From a virus, in the IMG/VR virus record IMGVR_UViG_3300010885_030297, positions 1 to 45,002 of that record: 45,002 bases of DNA; one strand, written 5' to 3'. The stretch's first letter is position 1. Each line of letters begins with the position of its first letter. Made by a program: the position numbers and the translations under genes. Of this stretch, positions 27,992 through 37,578 are shown one piece after another. The notes under the pieces were generated by a model, which was given only the letters and a program-made list of their open reading frames with translations, had not been told where the DNA came from and ran no database searches.

Positions 27992-29464
27992 TTATAGGTT
28001 GTAGGTCAGTGTAACTAAATCCACAGTAATTGGAGCATTTTGAACTCTAGTATTACTTGCATTTAGTGTGGTTCGTCTTAGATCTGTACTTAATGTGAAA
28101 AAAGTACTAATTTCTGTATCATTTGCGACTTTTGCACTAACCGAATTTGTTTGTTCGGGGAATGTTTCATTATTTATTTCACTAAAAATAGACAATCCCG
28201 CAGGATGTAGTACAGATTTTACAGAATCTTTCCATACATCTATAGAGATTGAAGACTTTATCACATATGAAAAAGGTTGATAATATGCTATTGATTCTTC
28301 TGATGCAAATGGAGTTCTGCCCTGTAAAAACATATTTTCAGATAACTGTCCTGTAGTGTCTTTCCAAAAGCTTTTTCCAGAATATGTACTGCCAATATTT
28401 GCTCGCAAATCCGCCTTATCCAAAAACTCTATTGTTACGTTTCCAGAATACTCTTCATCTGACGTAATTAGTGTGTTTCCTGAATCAACTATTTCAATAA
28501 TACCTGAGCTTGTTTCGTTTCCTCCGGTTGCAACATAAAAATATTCAGATTGCTCAAAAATATAATCATCTCTAACATCTAATGTTACGTGTGCAACATT
28601 ACCAGAAGTTGCGGGGAAATATCCTTCCAGCGAAGATAATCTACTAAAATCGCCAAGTGTTACGTCTCCTTGGGCTTTTATTATTTTATAAGGAACGACT
28701 ATATTATCGGGAAGATTTAAAGTAGATAAAGTTATAATTACATTACTACCCTCTACGACTTTTTGTTTATTTGCTGATAGATAATAATTTGGAGGAGGTG
28801 TGATTGATGTGTCTTGTATAGATATCGTTCCAGATACTTGCAATGTATATGGAAAATCTGGACTCATTAACAATACAATTGTTTCTCTTCCTTCGGTTAA
28901 TTTGTCGTCTGCAACTGCAAGTGTAAGATTTGCTTGTGTAGTATTTGGAGTTCCTGTTGCAATAAAAGTTAAAAGTCCTGTAAGACTTCCTGTTGCTAAA
29001 TCGTCTGCTTGTATACCTAATACTCTATAAGGTACAACTGTGCCTGCCGTTAAATCTTTAGCTCGTACATAAAATGTCGCATAACTTCCTTCAACTATAC
29101 TAGACGATGCAGATGTTATAGAAAAAGCAACAATCGTATTTGTAGTTGTTCTAGATGTATCATTGATAATAATAGGTAGCGTTTCATCGTTTCCTGTGCT
29201 AGTCAATCTCAAATAAAATGTTTCTGCATATTCTGTTTTTAAATCATTTTTAATATCAATTACTATTTTTCCCTGATTATTTCGTATTAAAAAATTACCA
29301 GCTAACGTTGTAGTTGCGGGAAAATCTGCGGCATCTATGCCTGTACCGTATATGCTAAATGGAATAAGTGTTCCATTTGCGATTCCAACAGTATCCAAAA
29401 CGATGTTTACATTTGAACCTTCGTTTACTGTGGACGACGATGATGATAAAGTATATGTTGCCAT
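27992..29464 (-). CDS. Baseplate-associated protein with three Calx-beta-like repeats
   Basis: In this 490-aa protein three units of about 110 residues start near 1, 112 and 222 with patterns like STVNEGSNVNIVLDTVG, SSIVEGSYATFYVRAKD and QKVVEGSNVIITLSTLN. They end with a D-x-x-x-E-x-x-E-x-F/I-x-L strand (DLKTEYAETFYLRL). This is a Calx-beta-like arrangement. The C-terminal part (FLQGRTPFASEESIAYYQPF, then SYVIKSSISIDVWKDSVKSV and LHPAGLSIF) is a block I associate with baseplate proteins of cyanophage-type T4 relatives. It abuts the wedge protein gene upstream (stop 29465). A wedge or tail-surface role is inferred. Not recognised in T4. Confidence 0.8.
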   Translation of the reverse strand: MATYTLSSSSSTVNEGSNVNIVLDTVGIANGTLIPFSIYGTGIDAADFPATTTLAGNFLIRNNQGKIVIDIKNDLKTEYAETFYLRLTSTGNDETLPIIINDTSRTTTNTIVAFSITSASSSIVEGSYATFYVRAKDLTAGTVVPYRVLGIQADDLATGSLTGLLTFIATGTPNTTQANLTLAVADDKLTEGRETIVLLMSPDFPYTLQVSGTISIQDTSITPPPNYYLSANKQKVVEGSNVIITLSTLNLPDNIVVPYKIIKAQGDVTLGDFSRLSSLEGYFPATSGNVAHVTLDVRDDYIFEQSEYFYVATGGNETSSGIIEIVDSGNTLITSDEEYSGNVTIEFLDKADLRANIGSTYSGKSFWKDTTGQLSENMFLQGRTPFASEESIAYYQPFSYVIKSSISIDVWKDSVKSVLHPAGLSIFSEINNETFPEQTNSVSAKVANDTEISTFFTLSTDLRRTTLNASNTRVQNAPITVDLVTLTYNL

Positions 29465-30835
29465 TTAGAAACCCGGATATCTATATCTAATTGATCTTAC
29501 TGTTGGTACGGATAATACTGTTGCCGTGTGTGAAGTGTTATCTATTGCACTAAACACATTTCCTGAATAATATGCTCGAATAGTTTTTCCTCGTGTCAGT
29601 CCGTGCTGATACGGGAAAGTCACAGTAACTGCACCTTTTCGAATACGATAAGTTCCATTTATTGGAACGCTAGGATATCCTGCATCTATAATAGTATTTG
29701 CAGAATAATTTACTCCTGGTTCTATAACATTAATATTTTTTATCGAGCCAAATCTATTAACATTTTCAATTTCCGCTTTAGCAATTATTCCAGTTTCGTC
29801 TGTTATTGTTAGTTGTGTTCCGGGTCGATATCCTAAACCTCCGTCTCTAACATCGACCTTACTTATAATAGAATATAATTTTGCATTTATTGTGGTTGTG
29901 GTTGTATCTATAAGAGATATTGTTTTTACGGCAATTATATCTTCATTAGGTAAAAAATTACCCGATATACTAGTTGTATCTAAAATTAATTCATATATCT
30001 CATATCCCGATAGATTTAATTTTATGACTTTGTTTACTATTGCTTTAGCTCCAGACGTTTTTCCTAATATTTCGGTATTTTCAAAATCAAAAATATTCTG
30101 TCTATCTATATATTTTCGTACTCTAAGAGCATATATCGTTGTCCATTTACCATCCGATGGCTTTAATACTACATCGTATGGATAGAAAAAATCTATAGAT
30201 TCTTTATATAAAACGTTGAATAACATTCTATAAGATGGCTCTGTTCCTTTTTTACTATAAATCTCTCTTATCTTTTTTACTAATTCTCTATTACTTGTTA
30301 TATTAGATTTAGTTAAATCTGTAGCGTAGTTTGTAAAAAACTTATTGATTAGATCTTCTGTAGTTTTATCTATATCTGAATATTTAGTTATATCCTGTAA
30401 TACTTCTTGTGCTTGATTATTTTGTTCTAAAAACTCATAATAAGCTTTTAAAAACTTAACAAACATATCATAATCTGATTGTATAAAATCCGGTAGTTGA
30501 TCTTCAATTAATATTGATAATTTATTTTGTATTCTCTTAAAAGGATTTTCGGCACCTGGACCAGTATATTTAGTATATATCAATGGGTCTTTATTTTTAC
30601 CAATATTAGTAAAACTATCTGGCATATAAAATTCGCCAGGAACACTATAAAAATTAATAACCCGATAAATGCCTTTTCCGCCTCTATCTTGATCTGCTTG
30701 TATTGCTTCAGTCCTAGTGACATACAAAGGATAGAACCAACCTTCTAGATAACCAGCAAAAGTATCTGGCTTAGATGTGCCATATATTTTTAGGGGTCCT
30801 AATAATTCAGTAGGGGCGTAAACTATATCTACCAT
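29465..30835 (-). CDS. Baseplate wedge protein in the gp7 position
   Basis: In this 456-aa protein residues about 95-215 (LPDFIQSDYDMFVKFLKAYY, REIYSKKGTEPSYRMLFNVL, YKESIDFFYPYDVVLKPSDG) are a block widespread in T4-like marine phages and some other tailed phages. The C-terminal half has beta units (VRDGGLGYRPGTQLTITDET; EPGVNYSANTIIDAGYP) of the type inserted in gp18. It lies between gp6 and gp8 with 1-nt spacing, exactly where T4 has gp7 (1032 aa). It is less than half that length and no direct gp7 similarity is visible. The wedge role is inferred from position and conserved block. Confidence 0.82.
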   Translation of the reverse strand: MVDIVYAPTELLGPLKIYGTSKPDTFAGYLEGWFYPLYVTRTEAIQADQDRGGKGIYRVINFYSVPGEFYMPDSFTNIGKNKDPLIYTKYTGPGAENPFKRIQNKLSILIEDQLPDFIQSDYDMFVKFLKAYYEFLEQNNQAQEVLQDITKYSDIDKTTEDLINKFFTNYATDLTKSNITSNRELVKKIREIYSKKGTEPSYRMLFNVLYKESIDFFYPYDVVLKPSDGKWTTIYALRVRKYIDRQNIFDFENTEILGKTSGAKAIVNKVIKLNLSGYEIYELILDTTSISGNFLPNEDIIAVKTISLIDTTTTTINAKLYSIISKVDVRDGGLGYRPGTQLTITDETGIIAKAEIENVNRFGSIKNINVIEPGVNYSANTIIDAGYPSVPINGTYRIRKGAVTVTFPYQHGLTRGKTIRAYYSGNVFSAIDNTSHTATVLSVPTVRSIRYRYPGF

Positions 30836-30836
30836 T

Positions 30837-32678
30837 TTATGCCGATACTGTTACTGTTAAACCTGATGTTCTGCCGGATGAAGAATCTAATGTGCTATCA
30901 TCTATAACTAATATTAGATCTTTTGTGGAACTAATATCGAGCTCATCCATCTTTGCGTATATTCTTATATCCTTGGTGTTTTCTATAAACCCTGCAGGTT
31001 TTAATTCGGGTAAACTTATAATTCCGTTTGTATAATCAATTGTCCCAACAGCAGATGTTAATTTTTTATCGCTATAAAAATCTATTAAATCTATTTCACC
31101 TGTTGTTGTGGTAACATACGAATCTTTCAAGTATACTGCTTTTATTTCGCTATTAATATTATAATAAAATGCTGTAGATTGTATAGTACCTGAAGTTATT
31201 TTATTTGCATATTTTATAGTATTAGGACCAGAATAACTATTCACAACATTTATTGTGGGGCTTATTCTTTTTTGCAGTTTAAATGAACTAACGTTACCTA
31301 TAATAGATTGATCTACAGAATCAATATTTTTTGACAATTTTGAATATACAAAATCTTTATCGAATTTTTGTAATTCTGTACTAAAGTATTCATTTATTTT
31401 TCCTCGAACTAATATACCTATTTCGTTTTCTGTATATCTAGAATTCTTTGGATCGTATTTTACTTTAGTGTCTAAACCAATATACAAATAATTAGGATCT
31501 GCAAATTCTGGAATAATTGTCATCATCTTTTTATCTGCCAGAATATCTTGTTTAATTTTATTTTTAAGTTCTGTACTGATAGTAAATCCTGAATAAGGCT
31601 TTAGCGATATAATAACTTTTCCATATAATGGCGGAACATTTTCTTCCCCTCCCCAAACTGAAATAGATTCAACTAACGGGTAGTTTGCTTCAATAATTGC
31701 TTTATAATCATTCGCAGTTACTGCTCTATTGAATGATGAAAGAAATCTAGGAGCCTTAAATTTAATTTCTTCTATAGTATCTGCAACATCTCCACCTGTG
31801 GAATTTGATGATGCTATTATAGTGGATGGTAGTGTTACCCCTCCGACCTGAGTGCCTAATGAGAAAGATTGTTCTATGTCATTTGATACATTACAGTCTG
31901 AACCATTACTAACTAAGTATTCTATACGAACCAAATTACCAGAAGATAGTTTTTTACCAAGAACACCATCGCCAAAATAAATTTCATAATATCCCGTTGG
32001 ATTTTCTTCGAGATAGAATATTCTAGATGTGGCGGAAGCGCCTTCGAGATTATCCGCCAACGTATATGTGGTTGTTGTCAAATCCGCATATGAGTTTTGT
32101 ACGGTAACTCTTATAGTGGTTGTGTCTATATTTTTATTTGGTATTGTATATTTTTCGCCAGGACCAGATACATCAACTCTGTATGTGTAGGAAAGCGGTA
32201 CGCCTTCAACTATTTCTATATCTGTAAATGTATATTCCCCGTTTGTAGGCTTTATTGTTACGGAATCTAAATTCGAAAATGAATATAGTATTCCATTTAT
32301 AGTTGTAGTGAAGGACGCAAATTTAGGTAGTGTCAGTGTTGCGGGTGCGCCTACTGGATTAAGAATTGTAAATGTAACTCTTGCTCTTGCACTTCTATAT
32401 GATAAAGGAGTATATCCTAGATGTTTAGCAATTGATACTGCGGATTCTCTTTTAACTACAGAATCTAAAAACATTTCATTCGCTACCATATTTGCAAGAT
32501 ATGCATTATAATGAGTATTATATGATAACAAGTCTATAAGTATAGATAAACTAGAAGCATCAAAATCATAATCTTTAAAGATTAGATTGTCGTCTTTGTC
32601 TCTATAGTTTGTTAAAAATTGTTTTAAATTTACTTTGATATCGTCAAAGTCTAATTCTGCTAATCTGTAATTTGCCAT
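30837..32678 (-). CDS. gp6: Baseplate wedge protein gp6
   Basis: This 613-aa protein compares with 660 aa for T4 gp6. The N-terminus (MANYRLAELDFDDIKVNLKQ; YDFDASSLSILIDLLSYNTH; YNAYLANMVANEMFLDSV) is the unmistakable signature. The gp6/J-like core with FKAPRFLSSFNRAVTANDYK follows. gp6 dimers with gp7 make the ring of wedges around the hub and control the sheath-contraction trigger. It is separated by 1 nt from gp25 upstream and from the gp7-position gene downstream, preserving the 25-6-7-8 logic. Identity is secure. Confidence 0.97.
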   Translation of the reverse strand: MANYRLAELDFDDIKVNLKQFLTNYRDKDDNLIFKDYDFDASSLSILIDLLSYNTHYNAYLANMVANEMFLDSVVKRESAVSIAKHLGYTPLSYRSARARVTFTILNPVGAPATLTLPKFASFTTTINGILYSFSNLDSVTIKPTNGEYTFTDIEIVEGVPLSYTYRVDVSGPGEKYTIPNKNIDTTTIRVTVQNSYADLTTTTYTLADNLEGASATSRIFYLEENPTGYYEIYFGDGVLGKKLSSGNLVRIEYLVSNGSDCNVSNDIEQSFSLGTQVGGVTLPSTIIASSNSTGGDVADTIEEIKFKAPRFLSSFNRAVTANDYKAIIEANYPLVESISVWGGEENVPPLYGKVIISLKPYSGFTISTELKNKIKQDILADKKMMTIIPEFADPNYLYIGLDTKVKYDPKNSRYTENEIGILVRGKINEYFSTELQKFDKDFVYSKLSKNIDSVDQSIIGNVSSFKLQKRISPTINVVNSYSGPNTIKYANKITSGTIQSTAFYYNINSEIKAVYLKDSYVTTTTGEIDLIDFYSDKKLTSAVGTIDYTNGIISLPELKPAGFIENTKDIRIYAKMDELDISSTKDLILVIDDSTLDSSSGRTSGLTVTVSA

Positions 32679-33074
32679 TTATCGTACTCTACTTAGTAAA
32701 GTTGTAACCGTTATTGGTGTGTCTGAATTTTTTAAAGAAAAAACAATATTAACATCTAGTGTGTTTATATCATCTGTTTCTATAATACTTAAATCTATTA
32801 ATCTAACCCTTGGTTCATAACTTTCTATTGCTTGTTGTATTGTTCTTTCCATTGCAATTTTTACTGCAGGGGAAAAATTTTCAAATAGCAAAGAATGAAC
32901 TTGTGTACCAATTTCTGGGTGAAATGGTCGTTCAAAATTTCTAGTTTGAATTAGATTTTTAAGTGCTGTTTTTACAGCTTCCTCATCTGTTTTTAGATAA
33001 ATGTCTTTTGTAAAAGGATTTACTTTAAACGACAAATCTAAATCTACGAATTTTTTAACTTTTTTAATGCTCAT
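32679..33074 (-). CDS. gp25: Baseplate wedge protein gp25
   Basis: This 131-aa protein is essentially the T4 gp25 length (132 aa). It has the gp25/TssE-like fold markers ALKNLIQTRNFERPFHPEIG, LFENFSPAVKIAMERTIQQA and the EPRVRLIDL motif. gp25 links the wedge to the first sheath ring and serves as the template for sheath assembly. In T4 gene 25 is elsewhere; here it sits between gp5 and gp6, as in many marine T4-like phages. No strong Shine-Dalgarno is visible before its ATG. Confidence 0.96.
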   Translation of the reverse strand: MSIKKVKKFVDLDLSFKVNPFTKDIYLKTDEEAVKTALKNLIQTRNFERPFHPEIGTQVHSLLFENFSPAVKIAMERTIQQAIESYEPRVRLIDLSIIETDDINTLDVNIVFSLKNSDTPITVTTLLSRVR

Positions 33075-33086
33075 ACTTGATATTTA

Positions 33087-35621
33087 TTATGCTAGATTTA
33101 CCAATGTATTATACTTTGATTGATGATTAACAAATGTCTGTACGGGTGCTCGCGTAGATTGTACCAATGTACCATTTTTAGATAAGAATGCTAAATGAAT
33201 CCAAGCAACCCTAATCTTGGTTGATCCTTCATATAATTCATATTCTAATAGTACTTGTCTATAAGGAACATTTCCGACTATCCAATCTGCAATAGATTTT
33301 ATTTCACTCAGTTTTCTATTAGGCCAAACCAAGTCTACTGCTGCTCCTATGTTATGGTCGCTACTACTTTCCCCTGAGCGAAACCCGCTACTAATAATTA
33401 GATCAGGGTATTTAGCTCGAATTGGTTCTAAACAATTTTCTGCTAATTGTATCATATTGCATACAATATCTTTTTCTTGTAGATTTCTTTGCGCCTGTAA
33501 TGCTGTTCCATATTTGCCAATTAGCATATTACCCAACGTAAAGTTTTTAGATATTTTAAATGATCTAGGGAAACTATTATTAAACTTGTTACATATTTCG
33601 CACCCAACTTCGGAAACTTCAACAACCGATCTTGCTGATCTAAACGAGCGTGTCGATAATATGTCAGATGAAGTTGCCTGCAATAATATATTATTTGAAA
33701 TATCTCCAGATGCTACTCTACTTGCGCTATAATCTGCGGAACCTGTTTCTCCAGAATCAAATAAGAAAGAATCATCATTTAATGCTTTTCGTTGTAGTAC
33801 AGGAATTTGTGTAGTATTAGGTGTCTTTTTACTTGGTATTTTTAATATACTAAGTGCCAATGCCCCGATACTAGTAGCGCCCATTTTAGATCTAATTGAC
33901 AGAGCATCTAATAATAAAGATATTCCGCCCTTTATACTTATTTGATATGCCTTACCTGATTGTAATGACAAGTCTTTACTCGCCTTCATAGTAACTGCAC
34001 CATCCTTGGCATAAAAGTTTATATCTTTGCCTTGCATATTAATTGTACCTTCCGATACAATATCCATTCCTTTTTTTGTAGTTATAATTGCCGATTCTGA
34101 AGAAACCGCAACCGACCCTGCGCTTTGAACTAACGTATCACCATGTCCTGTCACTGATACGTCACCTTCTACTTCTATTGTAGCATCGTCTTTAACTAAA
34201 ATACTAGTCTTGCCTTCAACCGTTAAGCATTGTGCACCTTTGACGTATACAAAATTATTACGATCCATCACCTCATAATTTTCGCCTACGACTTTTCTTA
34301 CCATTGATCCATTTACATCTATTTCTATATAAGTTCCAGCTTTATGAAATATATGTAAGCGTTCTGCGTTAGGTGTACTATCAATTTCTATTACGTGCCC
34401 AGCTTCGGTTTCTATTACTTGATTATATGGATAGTGACCGCCATATCCCGGTTCCGGTTCATCCCAGGTTTGTTCTGTTCTAGCTAACGGTATCTTTTCA
34501 ATTTTTTTATTTTCTTTTATTTGAAAAGACAAATGTGACCTATCGCCTGTTGCTAATTTGTTTAGATCCGATAACCCTAGGTATTCGTATTTAGGATATT
34601 TTTTATTAGGATCTTGGAATCCTCTTATTTTTGCTAAATCTTCATTATTAAGTGAAGATGTTTCAGGCAAAAAATTTCCTGCTTCTTGATATGCTCGTAC
34701 AAATTCTTTAGAATTTCCACCTAGTGTAGAATTACCTAAGACAAAATAATCTTCTGCTTTTTCCCCTGCGGCATTTTTCTTATCAAATTTATCTGCATTT
34801 TTAGGGCCCATTACATGTGCAACTGCTAGTAATCCACCCACAACAGGATACTCATCTGTTTCTTTTATCTTACCCAAACGAACTAACGTGTTGTAGTTTG
34901 CCTTTGTGTACTCAAACATTGCAGATTCTTGTATAGTGTCACTAGAAAGAAAATTACTTTTCGATCCTATTCCATCTTTATTGACCCATAAAGTATTGTC
35001 GTCTAATATACTATTAGTAATTATGCCGCCTAAGGGTCTTTTCACATATCCTAAATCTATTAGTGTTGACGCAGAAAATTGATACTTACCAACATCGCCT
35101 GTACTAGAAACATAACTATAACTTCCGCTTGATAGTTTATTTCCCAATGAATCGAATAATTTAGCCAAGTCTTGGGATTTTAAAGGTTTTAAAGAATCTC
35201 TTTCATAAACAACCTGGTCTATATTTTGTATTGGGTTGCCCATTTCATCAACAACGACATTTCCTCGTTCATCTTTAAGAACACCTTGCAATACTTGACT
35301 TTGTTTCTTTTTAATAGATGCTTCTACACTTGCTGAAGGTTTACCAGCAATAGTACCCATTATAACGGGCTTTTGTCCTTCATCTCCATCTAGAAAGAAC
35401 CCTACAACCCACGACCCCGTAACTATACCAACCGGAGTTGTTCCCACCCCAGATGTAGCAGCGGAAGTTATAGGTTGCATTGGAAGTGCCCATGGTAAAA
35501 CATTCGTAGGCAATAACTGAACATCGTCGGTATGCCATCCAAAAATTCTAACACGGCAACGACCTAACTTTTCAGGATCGTCTCTATCTTCAACTACGCC
35601 CGACCACCAGATCATGCTCAT
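33087..35621 (-). CDS. gp5: Baseplate hub/spike protein gp5 with lysozyme-like region and M15-type peptidase domain
   Basis: This 844-aa protein is longer than T4 gp5 (575 aa). Residues 1-95 form an OB-fold (MSMIWWSGVVEDRDDPEKLG, RCRVRIFGWHTDD). Residues about 147-340 resemble a lysozyme/transglycosylase-like region (GDVGKYQFSASTLIDLGYV at 175-193), but the position where relatives carry catalytic Glu before S-x-G-x-Y reads Leu-Ser-Ser-Gly (163-166). Residues about 385-580 are short beta repeats expected to form the triple beta-helix needle. Residues about 700-812 form a M15-type peptidase domain with zinc ligands SDHNIGAAVD (His756, Asp763) and WIHLAF (His809). The spike punctures the envelope and opens peptidoglycan. 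It overlaps the hub gene upstream by 4 nt. Confidence 0.92.
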   Translation of the reverse strand: MSMIWWSGVVEDRDDPEKLGRCRVRIFGWHTDDVQLLPTNVLPWALPMQPITSAATSGVGTTPVGIVTGSWVVGFFLDGDEGQKPVIMGTIAGKPSASVEASIKKKQSQVLQGVLKDERGNVVVDEMGNPIQNIDQVVYERDSLKPLKSQDLAKLFDSLGNKLSSGSYSYVSSTGDVGKYQFSASTLIDLGYVKRPLGGIITNSILDDNTLWVNKDGIGSKSNFLSSDTIQESAMFEYTKANYNTLVRLGKIKETDEYPVVGGLLAVAHVMGPKNADKFDKKNAAGEKAEDYFVLGNSTLGGNSKEFVRAYQEAGNFLPETSSLNNEDLAKIRGFQDPNKKYPKYEYLGLSDLNKLATGDRSHLSFQIKENKKIEKIPLARTEQTWDEPEPGYGGHYPYNQVIETEAGHVIEIDSTPNAERLHIFHKAGTYIEIDVNGSMVRKVVGENYEVMDRNNFVYVKGAQCLTVEGKTSILVKDDATIEVEGDVSVTGHGDTLVQSAGSVAVSSESAIITTKKGMDIVSEGTINMQGKDINFYAKDGAVTMKASKDLSLQSGKAYQISIKGGISLLLDALSIRSKMGATSIGALALSILKIPSKKTPNTTQIPVLQRKALNDDSFLFDSGETGSADYSASRVASGDISNNILLQATSSDILSTRSFRSARSVVEVSEVGCEICNKFNNSFPRSFKISKNFTLGNMLIGKYGTALQAQRNLQEKDIVCNMIQLAENCLEPIRAKYPDLIISSGFRSGESSSDHNIGAAVDLVWPNRKLSEIKSIADWIVGNVPYRQVLLEYELYEGSTKIRVAWIHLAFLSKNGTLVQSTRAPVQTFVNHQSKYNTLVNLA

Positions 35622-36961
35622 TCTGTTACTTCCTTACTTGCAAAAGAATCTCTAACAACTGTCATAGTAATATAATGTGTTTTTAAGTTAATTTTGTGAT
35701 TGATACTTGTTATTAAATAATATCCAGAATATAACATATCATCTCTATAATCATTTTTATCTTCAGATGTCAGTGCTCCCGGAGTTTTTTTTGGCATTTT
35801 AATGTTTATGATTGTGCCGGCTTCTATGTCTGTTCTTCCTGGGATAACTACCTCCATAGAAAAATTTTGCAATTCTAGCATATTTGATCGTCTGTTGCCA
35901 AAAATATGCTTGGTGCTCGTATCAAAATTATTATCATTCTCATCATATAATTTGGAATGCTTATAATTAATTTCAGTATATGCTTGCGGATTTCTAACTA
36001 TATCTGCAGAAAATAGAGGAACCGGGTTTTGTTGTACCGAATGCGAATAATTTTTAAAATTTGCACCGTGGTCATAATCCACGTTTTCGTATTTTTTATT
36101 ATATAGATCGACATCTATCAATCTGTTAGATAAGTACCCCGACATATTATTTTCTAATTGATCATATGTTTTATCTATTCTTAAAGATTTTATAGCAAAC
36201 ATAGATTTACTTCGTTCGTCACTTTTTAGACTATTAATATATGATTGAGAAAATACATATTCTCCTGTAGTTATTGCTTCAGGATTTTCGTAGATGCTAT
36301 CCATACTTCCAAAATAAAATCCTTTAGTTGTTTCCCAAAATAGAAAATTGGCGGCCTTATTATTTTTTGGTAGGGTTTTACTTGCAATCCAATTTATACA
36401 TTGCACAGGTGTCCAGCCTGGACTTACAAATTTTATAGTATTATCACTTTCACTTAGTATAGTTATTGGAGATTTTATTTCTGTAGGGATCTCACCTTCT
36501 ATCGTTACATTTCTGTCTGCTTGTAGATAATCCACAAATATTTGTGTTATAATGTCTTCCGGTTTACCTTCAAAGGATCGATATATCGGATTTGCTAAAT
36601 CATTAAATTGTTCTATAGAAGAAAAGTTTAATTGATATAACAAGGTGCTACCATCATTTACATAACTTTTATTCTGTAAACCATATAATTTAAATGCTTT
36701 AGATATACTATAGTCTATATCTAATCCAGGTGTTTTTATTGTCATTATCAAATATTCATCACCAACGAATGCAAATTCTTGAACTAAGTTTCTGCTATCA
36801 GATAATGTTAGTGTCCCGGACAATACAGGATTAAAAATACTTTCATAGATATTCAATTCTGAGAGATAATCTTGTAAATTTACATACTTATTTTGAGCAA
36901 AAGATACCAAGGCGAGATTTACTATCTCAACTTCACCGGGTAATTGTAATACATCTTCCAT
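35618..36961 (-). CDS. Baseplate hub protein, gp27-like candidate
   Basis: This 447-aa protein compares with 391 aa for T4 gp27. The N-terminus (EIVNLALVSFAQNKYVNLQD, YLSELNIYESIFNPVLSGTL, TLSDSRNLVQEF) is a tube-like beta domain found in hub proteins of marine T4-like phages. Later blocks are GWTPVQCINWIASKTLPKNN and FSMEVVIPGRTDIEAGTIIN, which match the late-control-D/gp27 pattern. gp27 trimers cap the spike gp5 and continue the tube. The gene overlaps gp5 and abuts gp53, so it is placed in the hub operon. Assignment to gp27 is by fold pattern and position; direct T4 identity is low. Confidence 0.78.
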   Translation of the reverse strand: MEDVLQLPGEVEIVNLALVSFAQNKYVNLQDYLSELNIYESIFNPVLSGTLTLSDSRNLVQEFAFVGDEYLIMTIKTPGLDIDYSISKAFKLYGLQNKSYVNDGSTLLYQLNFSSIEQFNDLANPIYRSFEGKPEDIITQIFVDYLQADRNVTIEGEIPTEIKSPITILSESDNTIKFVSPGWTPVQCINWIASKTLPKNNKAANFLFWETTKGFYFGSMDSIYENPEAITTGEYVFSQSYINSLKSDERSKSMFAIKSLRIDKTYDQLENNMSGYLSNRLIDVDLYNKKYENVDYDHGANFKNYSHSVQQNPVPLFSADIVRNPQAYTEINYKHSKLYDENDNNFDTSTKHIFGNRRSNMLELQNFSMEVVIPGRTDIEAGTIINIKMPKKTPGALTSEDKNDYRDDMLYSGYYLITSINHKINLKTHYITMTVVRDSFASKEVTE

Positions 36962-37578
36962 TATTGACTTATTAGTGTTTTATAATTACTTAAAATTTCT
37001 TGAACATACTCAGATTTTAATATTTTAATATTACGATAATTTTCATTTTTGATTTCCTCAACCTCATAATTACTAACATAGTCCGTTATGTCAGGAGAGT
37101 CTGCATATTCTATAGGTGTGTTTATTGAATTTATATCATTACTTTCAAATAATATTCTTACAGGATCGGTGTGTGTAGATTCTTCTGATAATAAGAAAAA
37201 TGTTTCTACTTGATATCCTTCTTTATTTTTTGCTCTATTGATTGTAAACGTGTTTTTTTCACCACCGTATCTATCAGCAACTGCTTTTAATAAATTTTCC
37301 TCGGATACTGGCCATTCAAATCTAGGATCAACTATATCATTAATCATTAATATTAGCCAATGTAAAGATTGAGTGCCGTAAAATCTATAAGATACTTCTT
37401 CGGGAGTTTCTCCATGGAGTACTTCATATTCTTCGTAGTATGCGGAATTTTCTTTATATTCTTTTGAGAATATTACTCTCTTAAATATATCTACAACAAC
37501 TTGTTCACTGCCATTATCATCTAGCGTGTAGGCAATTCTCGGAAAATCTTGAAAAAGATTAGTAGCCATGTTGTTCAA
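36961..37578 (-). CDS. gp53: Baseplate wedge protein gp53
   Basis: This 205-aa protein is close to T4 gp53 (196 aa). The start NLFQDFPRIAYTLDDNGSEQ and the LysM-like central block YEEYEVLHGETPEEVSYRFY, followed by GTQSLHWLILMINDIVDPRF, are diagnostic. gp53 locks wedges together around the hub. The stop overlaps the next gene start by one base at 36961, and the start lies 20 nt inside the gp48-like gene. Two Met codons near the start (residues 1 and 4) are both possible. Confidence 0.95.
   Translation of the reverse strand: MNNMATNLFQDFPRIAYTLDDNGSEQVVVDIFKRVIFSKEYKENSAYYEEYEVLHGETPEEVSYRFYGTQSLHWLILMINDIVDPRFEWPVSEENLLKAVADRYGGEKNTFTINRAKNKEGYQVETFFLLSEESTHTDPVRILFESNDINSINTPIEYADSPDITDYVSNYEVEEIKNENYRNIKILKSEYVQEILSNYKTLISQ

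Noticed and set aside
33081-33088. AATAAATA on the minus strand before gp25, 7 of 8 matches to the late box
   Set aside because: It overlaps the gp5 stop codon and lies only 7 nt from the gp25 ATG, so a transcript would be nearly leaderless. The same holds for the copy at 27986-27993 before gp8.
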